This document shows, in pieces, positions 32,682-41,750 of a stretch of 64,000 bases of DNA. The stretch is from NCBI GenBank assembly GCA_938036835.1, contig CALHWB010000053.1:1-64000 (forward strand), given 5' to 3'. Position numbers and translations under genes: made by a program. Below the pieces are notes generated by a model that was given only the letters and a program-made list of their open reading frames with translations, was not told where the DNA came from and did no database searches. Numbering within the stretch: position 1 is the stretch's first letter; each line of letters opens with the position of its first letter. Source of the stretch: an uncultured Propionibacterium sp. (GTDB lineage: Bacteria > Actinomycetota > Actinomycetes > Propionibacteriales > Propionibacteriaceae).

Positions 32682-33506
32682 TTACCAACGCAGGCTGATC
32701 AACCGGGCGCTGCCCAGCAGCTTGGCGCCCCAGATCATGAACCGAGTGATCGGATTGAGTCTGGTGGCCGCGGGCAGCCCCGAAAAGAAAGTCTGCACCT
32801 CGACCTGGACGATGCGCGGCGACCACTCGAACAGGGTGTCGGGCCGGTTCACCCAGAAATGCATGCCGGCGCCGGTGTTACCCGTCCAGCGCACCATCTG
32901 GTTGGCCACCCAGATACCGAACCAGGAACCGGCGTCGAAGAACAACTCACCGGAAGCGAATCTCCGGCACAGGCCGGCGACCAACGACCGGATCCGGACG
33001 GCCGGGAAATACTGGAACAGCCCGTTAGCGAGCACGAGCACTGGGGTCTCGGCGGCCACCCGCACCTCGGCCAGCCAATCCAGGTCGAAGGCCGAAAAAG
33101 CCAGATTCATGCTCCGTTCGGTAGCCGGCAGGAACTGCTCGCGGTAGGCAATCGCATCGGGCAGGTCCAGGTTGTACCACCGGACACGGCCATTGTCGAT
33201 CCGGCCGAAGGTGTCGTCCAGGCCGGCGCCCAGGTTGATGACCGTGGCATCCGGATACCGACCCAGGTGATCCCGCACCCGGTCGTCGGCGCGCTCCGCC
33301 CTCAGCAGGCACAGCAGAGCGGCGTACTCGCTGTCGTAGACGGTCCGGATGCCTCTCAGGTCGGCTTTGGTTTCGGCCATGATCCGTTCGGCGGTATGAT
33401 CCCGCAGGATCTCCGGGAACCGCCGCCCGGCGGCGGCCCGGGAATAGAGCGGGATCAGCATGGTGTGTTGAATGCTGTGTGCGGTGAGCCTGTTGCGCTC
33501 ATTCAT
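32682..33506 (-). CDS. Leucine-carboxyl-methyltransferase-type SAM-dependent methyltransferase
   Basis: From ATG 33506 (AGGAG six bases upstream) the 274-residue protein shows the LCM fold: early TAHSIQHTMLIPLYSRAAAG, DATVINLGAGLDDTFGRIDN as SAM motif I, WYNLDLPDAIAYREQFLP, and VLVLANGLFQYFP. Bacterial LCM proteins methylate small molecules or unknown targets, and include polyketide O-methyltransferases. No partner enzyme is adjacent. It converges on cobS. Confidence 0.82.
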   Translation of the reverse strand: MNERNRLTAHSIQHTMLIPLYSRAAAGRRFPEILRDHTAERIMAETKADLRGIRTVYDSEYAALLCLLRAERADDRVRDHLGRYPDATVINLGAGLDDTFGRIDNGRVRWYNLDLPDAIAYREQFLPATERSMNLAFSAFDLDWLAEVRVAAETPVLVLANGLFQYFPAVRIRSLVAGLCRRFASGELFFDAGSWFGIWVANQMVRWTGNTGAGMHFWVNRPDTLFEWSPRIVQVEVQTFFSGLPAATRLNPITRFMIWGAKLLGSARLISLRW

Positions 33507-33734
33507 GCCGTGCTCCTGATTCCTAACCGGCCCGATGACCAATTCATCCGATGCCCAGACCATTGTCGTTCGACCACAACTGACTCGCCAACCGATCGCC
33601 GAACGGCCGGGCACCGCAACCCGGTGCCCGGCCGGCGGACGGAATAGTGACCCGACCCAGGTAGATTCGCCAGTCCCGGAACCACTTGGGCGAGCACCCG
33701 CGGGCCGGCAACCGGCCGCCCGAGAGGAATCGCG

Positions 33735-35135
33735 ATGGCCCACAATTGGGCCATGACCTCTCGCCTGGCGCGGGCCGCCTACCGGCCCGCTGCACTACTG
33801 CTGGCCTTCGTCCTGGTGTTCCTGGGCCTCTGGTTCGGGGTCATGCTGACGATCGACCGAAGCCTGCTCGACCGGCTCCGACAGGTACCCGGGGTGGCGG
33901 GCGTCACCGATCGGGGAGATCGCATCGATGTTTTGATCTCTAACAGACTCAGCCCGGAACAAACCCAGGACGCCTTCGACCTGGCGGCCAGGCTCGCCAA
34001 GAACCAGCTCTTCTACCGCTGGCGGCCGGTGGTTCTGGGGGTGGGGCCGTTCTCGGTGCGTATTGAGGCATCACCGCCGGCGATCCAACTGGGCAGGTTC
34101 CGGGCAGATATCGCCAAGATACTGGCCGAGCATGGCGGCGTGGTATCCGGCGAACTGGGTAACGATGCCCGGGTCCGTGTCGAACTGGAGCCGGGCATCA
34201 AGGTGCTCGACTGGGCGATGACCAGCAGCGAACTGCTTGAGCGGTATTCGGTGACGGGGCTGGTTACCATGGCGGGCACGGACGAGGAGCTGAGCCTGTA
34301 CTCGGGCACGCCCGCCCACCGTAAGCAGTTGTGGGACCTACACCACGCGATCGCCGGTACCGGAGGCGATATCGCTTGGCTGTCGGTGAGCGAGAACAAG
34401 ACCGCCGGCCGGATCGCCGTACCGGATAGGGCAACCGCATCGGCGGTGCTAGATGAACTGGGGCACGTGCTCCACGATCCCACAACCGGCGAAGGCATCA
34501 CCCTGACGGTGGCCGAGGAACTCGCCCTGATTGGGCTGGGCGATCACCGGGCTGCCTTCGAATTCGTCGACCGATTGACTACCGAGCATCGCCGGGTCAC
34601 CGGTTTGCGCACCGACCTGACCGAGGTCCATGTCGTAGCGGACAATCCCGAAGCCATCGACTCGCTGCTCGAAATGGCCGATCGGGGTGGCCTACCGATG
34701 CCCGGAGAGGGCAGCATCCGGGTCGGCCCGGCGGTTTCCGGCCATGGCGGTTTTGCCGGCCGCCCGGGTACCATCGCCCGATTGGGCAGGCTCTTCCAGT
34801 CGCTGTGGCGTGCGGGCTACCCGGATGTCACCGTCACCTCCGGGAACGCCAGACGTGGGTGCCAGGTCGGGTTCTCGCTCGATCAGTCCGGGAGCAACGA
34901 TTTCACCAACCCCAAGGTGCAGGCCGGGTTGATCGATGGCCTACGGGCGCTGGACTGGCCCGGTCTGGGATGTTTCGCTATCGCCGCAGACCCCCGCGCC
35001 ACCACCTTGACCTTCATCAGTTCCCGCGACGGCCAGGCCACCAATGTCGTACCCGCTAGCCGGCCGCCACACGGCGGTACCGTTCCGTGGTCGGCGCGGT
35101 TCATCGATCGATGGAACCACACGGCTACCTCCTGA
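33735..35135 (+). CDS. Hypothetical protein with one N-terminal membrane anchor
   Basis: The 466-residue protein has one membrane segment (PAALLLAFVLVFLGLWFGVM, about 18-37) and a large domain that is probably external. The sequence is balanced in charge with several beta-rich stretches (VGPFSVRIEASPPAIQLG; RVRVELEPGIKVLDWAMTSS). I recognise no family. Codon use matches the neighbours, and GAGAGG lies at a usable distance before the ATG. It ends before a 160-bp gap and converges on the SDR gene. Confidence 0.7.
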   Translation: MAHNWAMTSRLARAAYRPAALLLAFVLVFLGLWFGVMLTIDRSLLDRLRQVPGVAGVTDRGDRIDVLISNRLSPEQTQDAFDLAARLAKNQLFYRWRPVVLGVGPFSVRIEASPPAIQLGRFRADIAKILAEHGGVVSGELGNDARVRVELEPGIKVLDWAMTSSELLERYSVTGLVTMAGTDEELSLYSGTPAHRKQLWDLHHAIAGTGGDIAWLSVSENKTAGRIAVPDRATASAVLDELGHVLHDPTTGEGITLTVAEELALIGLGDHRAAFEFVDRLTTEHRRVTGLRTDLTEVHVVADNPEAIDSLLEMADRGGLPMPGEGSIRVGPAVSGHGGFAGRPGTIARLGRLFQSLWRAGYPDVTVTSGNARRGCQVGFSLDQSGSNDFTNPKVQAGLIDGLRALDWPGLGCFAIAADPRATTLTFISSRDGQATNVVPASRPPHGGTVPWSARFIDRWNHTATS

Positions 35136-35297
35136 CACCGCCCGCCGGCAGCCGGCACGGCTGACGGGGCAAGAGCATCCGGTAAGCCCAGGTGCCGGCA
35201 TCGATCGGCTGGATACGACGCGAAGCAACGCGGCGAGCCGGGGCACCGCCGGCCTCTGACGACGTGACACCCCACCTGGGTGACCGGTCTCGGCCAG

Positions 35298-36032
35298 CTA
35301 CCAGGGCAGCCGATCGACGAGCGCGGCCGGCAGGTTGCGGAATACCCATTGGATGGGAGTGAAGATGGCCGGGACCCGCACCACCGGCCGGCCGCGGGCC
35401 AATGCCCGCAGGCTTGCCCGAGCCACCTGCCGCGGTGTGACCGAAAAGGCTACCCGCCGGCCGGCGATCATCCGGCCGCGTACCGCCCCCGGACGCACCA
35501 CCAGCACTCTTATACCCTGCGGACGCAGCAACACCCCAAGCTGCAGATAGAACCCATCCATGCCGGCCTTGGTGGCGCCGTAGACCGGGTTGGTTCGCCT
35601 GACTCGTTCGCCGGCCACCGAACTGAGCACGATCAGTTCACCGCCGGCCTGAGCGGTTAGACGCTGCCCCAGCAGAACGCCCACGCTTAGTGCCCCGGTG
35701 AAGTTGGTCTGGGCGATCCGTACGGCCTGCTCATGGTCGCGCCAGGAGTCGGGCTGCCCAAGCAGCCCGAAGGCCACGATCGTCACATCGATGTGGCGAT
35801 CGAATACCCCGGCCAGCAGTGCAGGATGGGAGTCCGTGGCGCAGGCATCGAAAGCCAGCCACTCGACCCGGCTGGCGCCGGCCGCCCATGCCTGCTGCTC
35901 AGCGACCGAACGATGCGGCGAATCGGAGCGGCCGGCCAGCCATACTTCTGCCGGACCCCGCGTGGTCAGCAACTCGGCGACGATCGCCAGACCGATCTCG
36001 CTGGCCCCGCCCAGCAGCAGGATCCGACTCAT
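35298..36032 (-). CDS. Short-chain dehydrogenase, DprE2-like
   Basis: The 244-residue SDR has the cofactor motif ILLLGGASEIGLAI, the catalytic Ser in LIVLSSVAGERVRR, and YGATK for Tyr and Lys. Overall resemblance is to DprE2, the reductase that with DprE1 epimerises decaprenyl-phospho-ribose to the arabinose form. No DprE1 oxidase is in the window, so the assignment to that pathway is tentative. The start overlaps the glnE stop (ATGA), giving co-translation with an apparently unrelated nitrogen regulator. Confidence 0.78.
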   Translation of the reverse strand: MSRILLLGGASEIGLAIVAELLTTRGPAEVWLAGRSDSPHRSVAEQQAWAAGASRVEWLAFDACATDSHPALLAGVFDRHIDVTIVAFGLLGQPDSWRDHEQAVRIAQTNFTGALSVGVLLGQRLTAQAGGELIVLSSVAGERVRRTNPVYGATKAGMDGFYLQLGVLLRPQGIRVLVVRPGAVRGRMIAGRRVAFSVTPRQVARASLRALARGRPVVRVPAIFTPIQWVFRNLPAALVDRLPW

Positions 36033-38995
36033 CGGGCCCGTCCCCAGAACAACCGATCGACCACCTGGGCGGCATGCCGGGCGGTCCTTGCCCAGGTCTG
36101 TAGCAGTTCGGAAGCCTGCCCAGGCCCGTAGCCGAGGAGCAAGGCGACCGAGGCCACCTCACGGGGATCTTGGGGCAGCAGATCGGAGGACCTGCCACGC
36201 ACCAGCACGGCCATGTTGCGCAGCCGGCTGGCCAGCTGCCAGGCCGCCGACAGGGCGGCCGCATCCGGCTGAGCCACCAGTCCGAGTTCCTGGGCCGCCG
36301 TCAGGGCGGGCAGCGTTGCGGTGGTCCGAAGCCCCGGGTGGCGGCCGGCATGCTGCAATTGCAGCAACTGCACCGTCCACTCCACATCGCTCAGGCCACC
36401 CGCGCCCAGCTTCAGGTTGATCCCGGCAGATCCGCGACCGGCGCGTTCCCGCTCCATCCGCGCCTTGAGCCGACGGATCTCGGTGACCTGGGCCGGGGTA
36501 ATGCCATCCGGTGGGTACCTCCGGGAAGCCACACCGGCCAGCAGTTCTGCAGTCAGTTCGGCGTCCCCGGCCCCGTGGCTGGCGCGTAGCAGCGCCTGGG
36601 CTTCCCAGGTCTGGCTCCATCTCGCGTAGTAGCTGAGGTAGCCGCCGAGACTGCGGGCAATCGGGCCGTTCTTGCCGTCGGGGCGCAGGCCGGGATCGAT
36701 CGACAGTGCCGGTTCCGGCCCCGCAGCCCCCAGCACGGCCCGGATCCGGGCGATCACCTTCTGGGCTCCCTGGATCTGCTCAGGAGCGGCATCACCGGGC
36801 AGCACGAACATCGCATCGGCATCGGAGGAGAATCCCAGTTCGCCGCCGCCCCAGCGGCCCATCGCCACGACCCCGATCGGTGCCCGCTCGGAGCCGTATT
36901 CCTCGCCGATCACTCTCAGCGCCGCGTCGATCGTTGCCCCGGTCAGGTCGGCCAGCCCAGTGCCAAGGGCGGCCAGATCGACACCGCCCAACAGATTGGC
37001 GGCCGCCAGCCGGAACAGTTCCCGGCCGCGCAATGCCCGGATCTGCTTGATCGCCTCATCGGCGTCGGCATGCCGTTTGGCGATCTGGAGCATGGTGGCG
37101 AGCAGATCGACGCGATTCTGGGGCGCAGCGGTCTCGGCAGGATCGGCCAGCAACCGCACCATGGACGCATCCCGGCGCAACAGATCCGAACAGTAGCGGC
37201 TGGCCGACAGCAACCAGGCCAGGCGCTGCGCCATCGCCCCGGAATCGCGCAGGGCGCGCATGTACCACGAGGTGGCACCCATCTGATCGGACAGTCGCCG
37301 GAAGCCAAGCAGGCCGAGATCGGGGTTCGGCCCCTCGCAGAACCAGTGCAGCATCGCCGGCATCAGTTGGCGCTGGATTATCGCGGTCCGGTTCAGGCCG
37401 GTGGTGAGCGCCCCGATGTGGCGCAACGCGGCTTTCGGATCGGTGAATCCCAGGGCCCGTAACCGGTCCGTCGCCGCGCCGGCCGGCAGGCGCAGTTCGT
37501 CATTGGACAGCCGGCTCACCGCGGCCAACAACGGAGAATAGAAGACCCGCTGCTGAAGCCGCTGCACCTCACGGGTCATCCGCCGCCACTGCTCGCCCAG
37601 CGCCCGGCCATCCTCGGCGCCGACCTGCCGGGCCAGCCGATCCAGTTCGGCCGGGTTCTCGGGCATCAGATGGGTGCGGCGCAGCCGGAACAGTTGCTCG
37701 CGATGTTCGAGCAACCGCATGAACCGGTAGGCCTCGGCGAGCCTGGCACCGTCGGCGCGTCCGATGTAGCCGTAGTCGATCAGGGCGGTCAGGGCCGGCA
37801 AGGTGGCGCGAAGCCGCAGCCGCTCATCGGCCCGGCCGTGCACCAATTGCAGCAACTGGACGCTGAACTCGACATCCCGCAGCCCGCCCGGCCCCAGCTT
37901 GATCTCCCGATCGCGCTCGCGGGCGGGGATCAGGCCGATCACCCGTTGGCGCATCGCCTGGGTTTCGGCTATGAAACTGTCCCGGCCCCCGGCCTGCCAG
38001 ACGAGGGGGGCGACCAGGTCGCAGAATTGTTCGCCGAGCGCCAGGTCGCCGGCCATCGGGCGAGCCTTCAGCATCGCCTGGAACTCCCAGTTCCTGGCCC
38101 ACTTCTGGTAATAGGCACGATGCGAACCGAGGCTGCGGACCAGCGGGCCGCTCTTGCCGTCCGGGCGCAGGGCGGCGTCCACCTGCCAGATGGTGCCCGC
38201 GGGGGTGTGCGCCGAGCAGATCCGGGTGGCGGCGGCTACCACCTTGGTGGCCGCTTGCACCGCCTGTTCGACACCGACCCGGTCGCTGGCGGGCTCGGCC
38301 ACATACAGCACATCGACGTCGGACAGATAGTTGAGCTCCTGAGCCCCGCACTTGCCCAGCGCGATGACCGCCAGCCTGGCCTGATCGTGTTCGGGTACCT
38401 GCCCACGCGCAATAGCCAGAGCTACCTCGAACACCGCATCTGCCAGATCGGCCAGTTCGCCGGCGATCTCTTCGATGATGCTGGCCGGATCGGGATGGCA
38501 AAGATCCCGGGCGGCGATGCGCAGCAATTCCCGTTTGTTGGCCAGCCGCAGGTCCTCGGCCGCCGAATCGGCGAGGACGCAGGTTGCCGGGTCCGTGAAT
38601 CGTCCGGGGGAGATCCGGCTCATCAGGGAGGCCCGCAATTCGGCGGCTGGGAACCGACGCAGGTCACCGGCCAGCACCCGCAAATGCCCGGGGTGGGCAC
38701 GCACATGCTGGTTCAAGGCCAGGCTGCCGCCCAGCACCGCGATGGTCCGGCCCAGCCAGTCCCGGTCGCCGAACAATCGATCGGCCAGTCCGGGATCGGT
38801 TTCGGTCAGCCCGGCCAGCCCCTGCAAGGCCAGGTCCGGATCGGCCGCGGCACTCGCTATATCCAGCCAATGGGGAGCCTGGGCGGCCGCGGCCGGCCGT
38901 CCCAGGATGATCTGGCAGTGTCCCGCCGCCCGGGTGGCATCGCGGAAACCGCGCCGGGCCAGGTCGCCGGCTGGGGTACTGGTGCGTCCGCTCAT
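36029..38995 (-). CDS. glnE: Glutamine synthetase adenylyltransferase/deadenylyltransferase
   Basis: From ATG 38995 the 988-residue protein has two nucleotidyltransferase halves: GKCGAQELNYLSDVDVLYVA in the deadenylylase half, and GRWGGGELGFSSDADAMFVL in the adenylylase half, each followed by helical regulatory domains (KLGPGGLRDVEFSVQLLQLV; KLGAGGLSDVEWTVQLLQLQ). It switches GlnA1 on and off by (de)adenylylating Tyr402. The arrangement glnE-glnA2 on the minus strand near glnA1 matches mycobacteria. The start is supported by AAAGA upstream, but an earlier in-frame start exists at 39094. Confidence 0.95.
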   Translation of the reverse strand: MSGRTSTPAGDLARRGFRDATRAAGHCQIILGRPAAAAQAPHWLDIASAAADPDLALQGLAGLTETDPGLADRLFGDRDWLGRTIAVLGGSLALNQHVRAHPGHLRVLAGDLRRFPAAELRASLMSRISPGRFTDPATCVLADSAAEDLRLANKRELLRIAARDLCHPDPASIIEEIAGELADLADAVFEVALAIARGQVPEHDQARLAVIALGKCGAQELNYLSDVDVLYVAEPASDRVGVEQAVQAATKVVAAATRICSAHTPAGTIWQVDAALRPDGKSGPLVRSLGSHRAYYQKWARNWEFQAMLKARPMAGDLALGEQFCDLVAPLVWQAGGRDSFIAETQAMRQRVIGLIPARERDREIKLGPGGLRDVEFSVQLLQLVHGRADERLRLRATLPALTALIDYGYIGRADGARLAEAYRFMRLLEHREQLFRLRRTHLMPENPAELDRLARQVGAEDGRALGEQWRRMTREVQRLQQRVFYSPLLAAVSRLSNDELRLPAGAATDRLRALGFTDPKAALRHIGALTTGLNRTAIIQRQLMPAMLHWFCEGPNPDLGLLGFRRLSDQMGATSWYMRALRDSGAMAQRLAWLLSASRYCSDLLRRDASMVRLLADPAETAAPQNRVDLLATMLQIAKRHADADEAIKQIRALRGRELFRLAAANLLGGVDLAALGTGLADLTGATIDAALRVIGEEYGSERAPIGVVAMGRWGGGELGFSSDADAMFVLPGDAAPEQIQGAQKVIARIRAVLGAAGPEPALSIDPGLRPDGKNGPIARSLGGYLSYYARWSQTWEAQALLRASHGAGDAELTAELLAGVASRRYPPDGITPAQVTEIRRLKARMERERAGRGSAGINLKLGAGGLSDVEWTVQLLQLQHAGRHPGLRTTATLPALTAAQELGLVAQPDAAALSAAWQLASRLRNMAVLVRGRSSDLLPQDPREVASVALLLGYGPGQASELLQTWARTARHAAQVVDRLFWGRAR

Positions 38996-39213
38996 GGTGT
39001 CTTTCTTGCGCGGGTCGATCGATCGGCTCGGGCAACCGGTTGGCCGGGTCCGGCCTGGCCCGGCTCCCGGTCGCCGGCAGATCGGCTGAGACACCAGCCT
39101 ACCGTTGCCGTCGGGTTGCCTAGGATGGCCGGGTTGCCCAGAAAGGAAGCAGCACCCACCGACTGGTCACCCGGTGCCCCGGGTGACCGACCAGGTTCCA
39201 GGAGGTGACGGCC

Positions 39214-39954
39214 TTGACGACGCGAACCAATCGCCTACTGGCACAGGTGATCGCGGCCTTACAGACCCAGTTGACCGAGTTCTGCGCAAATCCAGGAGCG
39301 CTGGGACACGCCGGGCTGGACCGGTTGATGCGCCTGGTCTGCGAGACGCTGCACACGGTCAACGCCCCGGCCCGGGGCACCCCGATCTCGTTCAGCGATC
39401 ACCTCCACCATCGCGAATTGGCCCTGGCACAGCCACACATTCGGATCGCCGAGCCGTCGGGGGACGACGATACAGCCCGGCCCGACCGGCGACTCGCCTC
39501 GACGATCTCGGATCTGCTGACCGCATTGGCCCGACGGGATCTGCCCGACACCGTCGCCGCGCAGTCCGGGGCGGTGCGTACCATCGATCATCTGCGGGCG
39601 ACCGTACTGCTGTGCGTTGATCTGGCCCTCGATACCATCGGGACCGCCCAGCCAGCAGCCCTGGCCGAGGCAGTCCGGTCATTGGCCGTAGTCCTCGCCG
39701 AGCGTCATCCGGGCCAGGCCATCGAGGTGCGGGTGCCACCCTATGCCGCGGCGCAGGTAGGCGCCCACGAGGCGGGCCCGGCCCACACCCGCGGCACTCC
39801 CCCCAACGTCGTGGAGACCAACCCGCAGGCCTTCCTCGCGCTCGCCACGGCCCGATTGACCTGGCGGCAAGCCATCGAAACCGGCCAGTTGAACCGCTCG
39901 GGGGCGCATGCCGATGAGGCCGGGCGGATGTTCCCGGTGCTTCGCCTGCATTGA
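39214..39954 (+). CDS. Sterol carrier family protein (actinobacterial)
   Basis: The 246-residue product matches actinobacterial proteins labelled sterol carrier family: IEVRVPPYAAAQVG, HTRGTPPNVVETNPQAFLAL and LTWRQAIETGQLNRSGAHAD. The role is unknown; the C-terminal part resembles SCP2-like and maleylpyruvate isomerase-associated domains. I place the start at TTG 39214, because AGGAGG lies eight bases upstream; a GTG at 39205 sits directly on that Shine-Dalgarno. It converges on glnA2 and is divergent from glnE. Confidence 0.78.
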   Translation: MTTRTNRLLAQVIAALQTQLTEFCANPGALGHAGLDRLMRLVCETLHTVNAPARGTPISFSDHLHHRELALAQPHIRIAEPSGDDDTARPDRRLASTISDLLTALARRDLPDTVAAQSGAVRTIDHLRATVLLCVDLALDTIGTAQPAALAEAVRSLAVVLAERHPGQAIEVRVPPYAAAQVGAHEAGPAHTRGTPPNVVETNPQAFLALATARLTWRQAIETGQLNRSGAHADEAGRMFPVLRLH

Positions 39955-39992
39955 CCGTCCGGGCCCGGGCCTGCCCCGCGATCCGGCGGATC

Positions 39993-41327
39993 TCACAGCC
40001 TGGGCAGCATGGTGGTCAGTTCGTAAGGTGTCAACTGACGACGGTACTCGTCGAACTCGGCCCGCTTGTTGCGCAGGAAGAAGTCAAAGACGTGCTCACC
40101 CAGGGTGTCGGCGACCAGTTCGCTGTTCTCCATGCAGGCGATCGCATTGTCCAGATTGCGCGGCAGAGTGTCGATACCCAGCGCCAGACGCTCACGATCG
40201 CAGAGAGCCCACACATCGTCCTCGGCCTCGGCCGGTAACGGCAGTTCCTGTTCGATGCCCGACAATCCGGCGGTAAGCAACAAGGCATAGGCCAGGTAGG
40301 GGTTACAGGCCGGGTCGATGGATCGGTACTCGATGCGCGCCGAACTTGCCTTGTCCGGCTTGAACAGCGGGACGCGAACCAGGGCCGAACGATTGTTGCG
40401 TCCCCAACAGATATAGCTGGGCGCCTCGCCGCCCCAGGCCAGCCTCTTGTAGGAATTGATCCACTGGTTGGTCACCGCAGTGATCTCCCTGGCATGGGTC
40501 AGTAAGCCTGCGATGAAGTGCTTGCCGATCGGGCTGAGCCGCAGCTCGTCGGTGGCATCGTAGAAGGCGTTCTGGTCGCCCTCGAACAGACTGACATGGG
40601 TGTGCATACCCGAACCCGGGTGGGCGCTCAGCGGTTTCGGCATGAAGGATGCGGTGATGCCCTGGGCCACGGCGACCTCCTTGAGAACCAGTTTGAAGGT
40701 CATGATGTTGTCGGCCATGCTCAATGCGTCGGCATACCGCAGATCGATCTCGTGCTGGCCGGGAGCGGTCTCGTGATGGCTGAATTCGACCGAGATGCCC
40801 ATCTGCTCAAGCATGTTGATGGCATCGCGCCGGAAATCGGTACCCGCGTCCATTGTGGTGTGATCGAAATAACCCCCGCTGTCCAGTGGGCTCGGCTCGA
40901 CCCCGGGGATCACCGGGTTGGCGAGCAGGAAAAACTCGATCTCGGGATGGGTATAGAAGGTGAAACCCATATCGGCGGCCTTCTTCAGGGCGCGCTTCAA
41001 CGCATGCCGGGGGTCGGCCATCGCCGGCGAACCGTCGGGCATGGTGATATCGCAGAACATCCGGGCCGTGCCGGCGTTTGTGCGCCAGGGCAGCAGTTGG
41101 AAGGTGGTTGGATCCGGGTGGGCGACCATGTCCGCCTCGTAGACCCGCGCGTAGCCCTCGATGGCCGAGCCGTCGAATCCGATGCCCTCGCCGAAGGCGC
41201 CTTCCAGTTCGGCTGGGGCGATGGCCACCGACTTGAGGAAGCCCAGCACATCGGTGAACCACAAGCGAATGAACTTGATATTGCGGTCCTCGACGGCGCG
41301 CAGCACGAACTCGGTCTGACGATCCAT
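39993..41327 (-). CDS. glnA2: Glutamine synthetase type I, GlnA2 (non-adenylylated type)
   Basis: From ATG 41327 the 444-residue protein begins MDRQTEFVLRAVEDRNIKFI, closely matching mycobacterial GlnA2. ATP and metal motifs are present (IEFFLLAN, SFMPKPLSAHPGSGMHTHVS, SYICWGRNNRSALVRVPL). Where GlnA1 has the adenylylated Tyr, this protein has DDVWALCDRER, so GlnE should not modify it. The biological role of GlnA2 is less clear than that of GlnA1. It lies upstream of glnE on the same strand, with the sterol-carrier gene inserted between them in opposite orientation. Confidence 0.93.
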   Translation of the reverse strand: MDRQTEFVLRAVEDRNIKFIRLWFTDVLGFLKSVAIAPAELEGAFGEGIGFDGSAIEGYARVYEADMVAHPDPTTFQLLPWRTNAGTARMFCDITMPDGSPAMADPRHALKRALKKAADMGFTFYTHPEIEFFLLANPVIPGVEPSPLDSGGYFDHTTMDAGTDFRRDAINMLEQMGISVEFSHHETAPGQHEIDLRYADALSMADNIMTFKLVLKEVAVAQGITASFMPKPLSAHPGSGMHTHVSLFEGDQNAFYDATDELRLSPIGKHFIAGLLTHAREITAVTNQWINSYKRLAWGGEAPSYICWGRNNRSALVRVPLFKPDKASSARIEYRSIDPACNPYLAYALLLTAGLSGIEQELPLPAEAEDDVWALCDRERLALGIDTLPRNLDNAIACMENSELVADTLGEHVFDFFLRNKRAEFDEYRRQLTPYELTTMLPRL

Positions 41328-41334
41328 GCCTCCA

Positions 41335-41340
41335 AGTCTG
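41335..41340 (-). promoter_or_regulatory. -10-like CAGACT, possible leaderless glnA2 start
   Basis: CAGACT on the minus strand is followed by seven bases (TGGAGGC) and ATG 41327. The GGAGG in the spacer is too close to act as a normal Shine-Dalgarno. Confidence 0.35.
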
Positions 41341-41738
41341 CCAGTCCGGGCGTCGCCACGCCCCACCACCTGGGCACCAATGGGCCGGTCACCGAGCACG
41401 ATCCGAACCTGGTCTACGGCGGCAGGCCGGCCATGCCGGTGTTGCCGGGGTAGGCCGCAAAAGACTCTCCCAACCGATGCCGGGCCGATCGCCTTCGGGA
41501 CGATGCCGGCAGACGGCATCGCCGACCGGTATGCCCGGATGGCAGTGCATACGGGCCCTCACCCAAAACGGCGGTATCCCCGGTGCTCAGGTCGCGATGT
41601 AGTCGCAATGGACGCGTCCGCGGGGAGGTCGTTTTCTATTCCGCCGCTCGCGGCGCCCATCGGGGATGCGGCGCCGCTGCCCAAGGCCGGCGCCGTGCCG
41701 GGCGAGCTGGCCGTCGAGCGACAGGTCTTCCGACCTCA
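41341..41738. other. About 400 bp without a recognisable gene
   Basis: Between the divergent glnA2 and DUF2510 genes I see no convincing coding frame. A short inverted repeat GATGCCG/CGGCATC lies at about 41502-41520 upstream of glnA2, a possible regulatory site. No GlnR-type site was identified by eye. Confidence 0.4.
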
Positions 41739-41744
41739 TAGACT
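41739..41744 (+). promoter_or_regulatory. -10 element TAGACT, leaderless start
   Basis: TAGACT followed by six bases and ATG 41751; no Shine-Dalgarno. Confidence 0.45.
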
Positions 41745-41750
41745 CAAGCC

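Noticed and set aside
32660..32690. GATTCGAACC looks like a tRNA T-loop on the minus strand.
   Set aside because: The five-base T stem does not pair and no acceptor or anticodon stem is found.
39110..39170. GAAAGGAAGCAGC resembles the core of SRP (4.5S) RNA.
   Set aside because: The closing stem and GNRA-type tetraloop are not formed, flanking helices do not pair, and the site is the glnE/sterol-carrier promoter region.
37670..39208. A 512-codon plus-strand frame opposite glnE.
   Set aside because: Pure antisense shadow of glnE; no recognisable domain.
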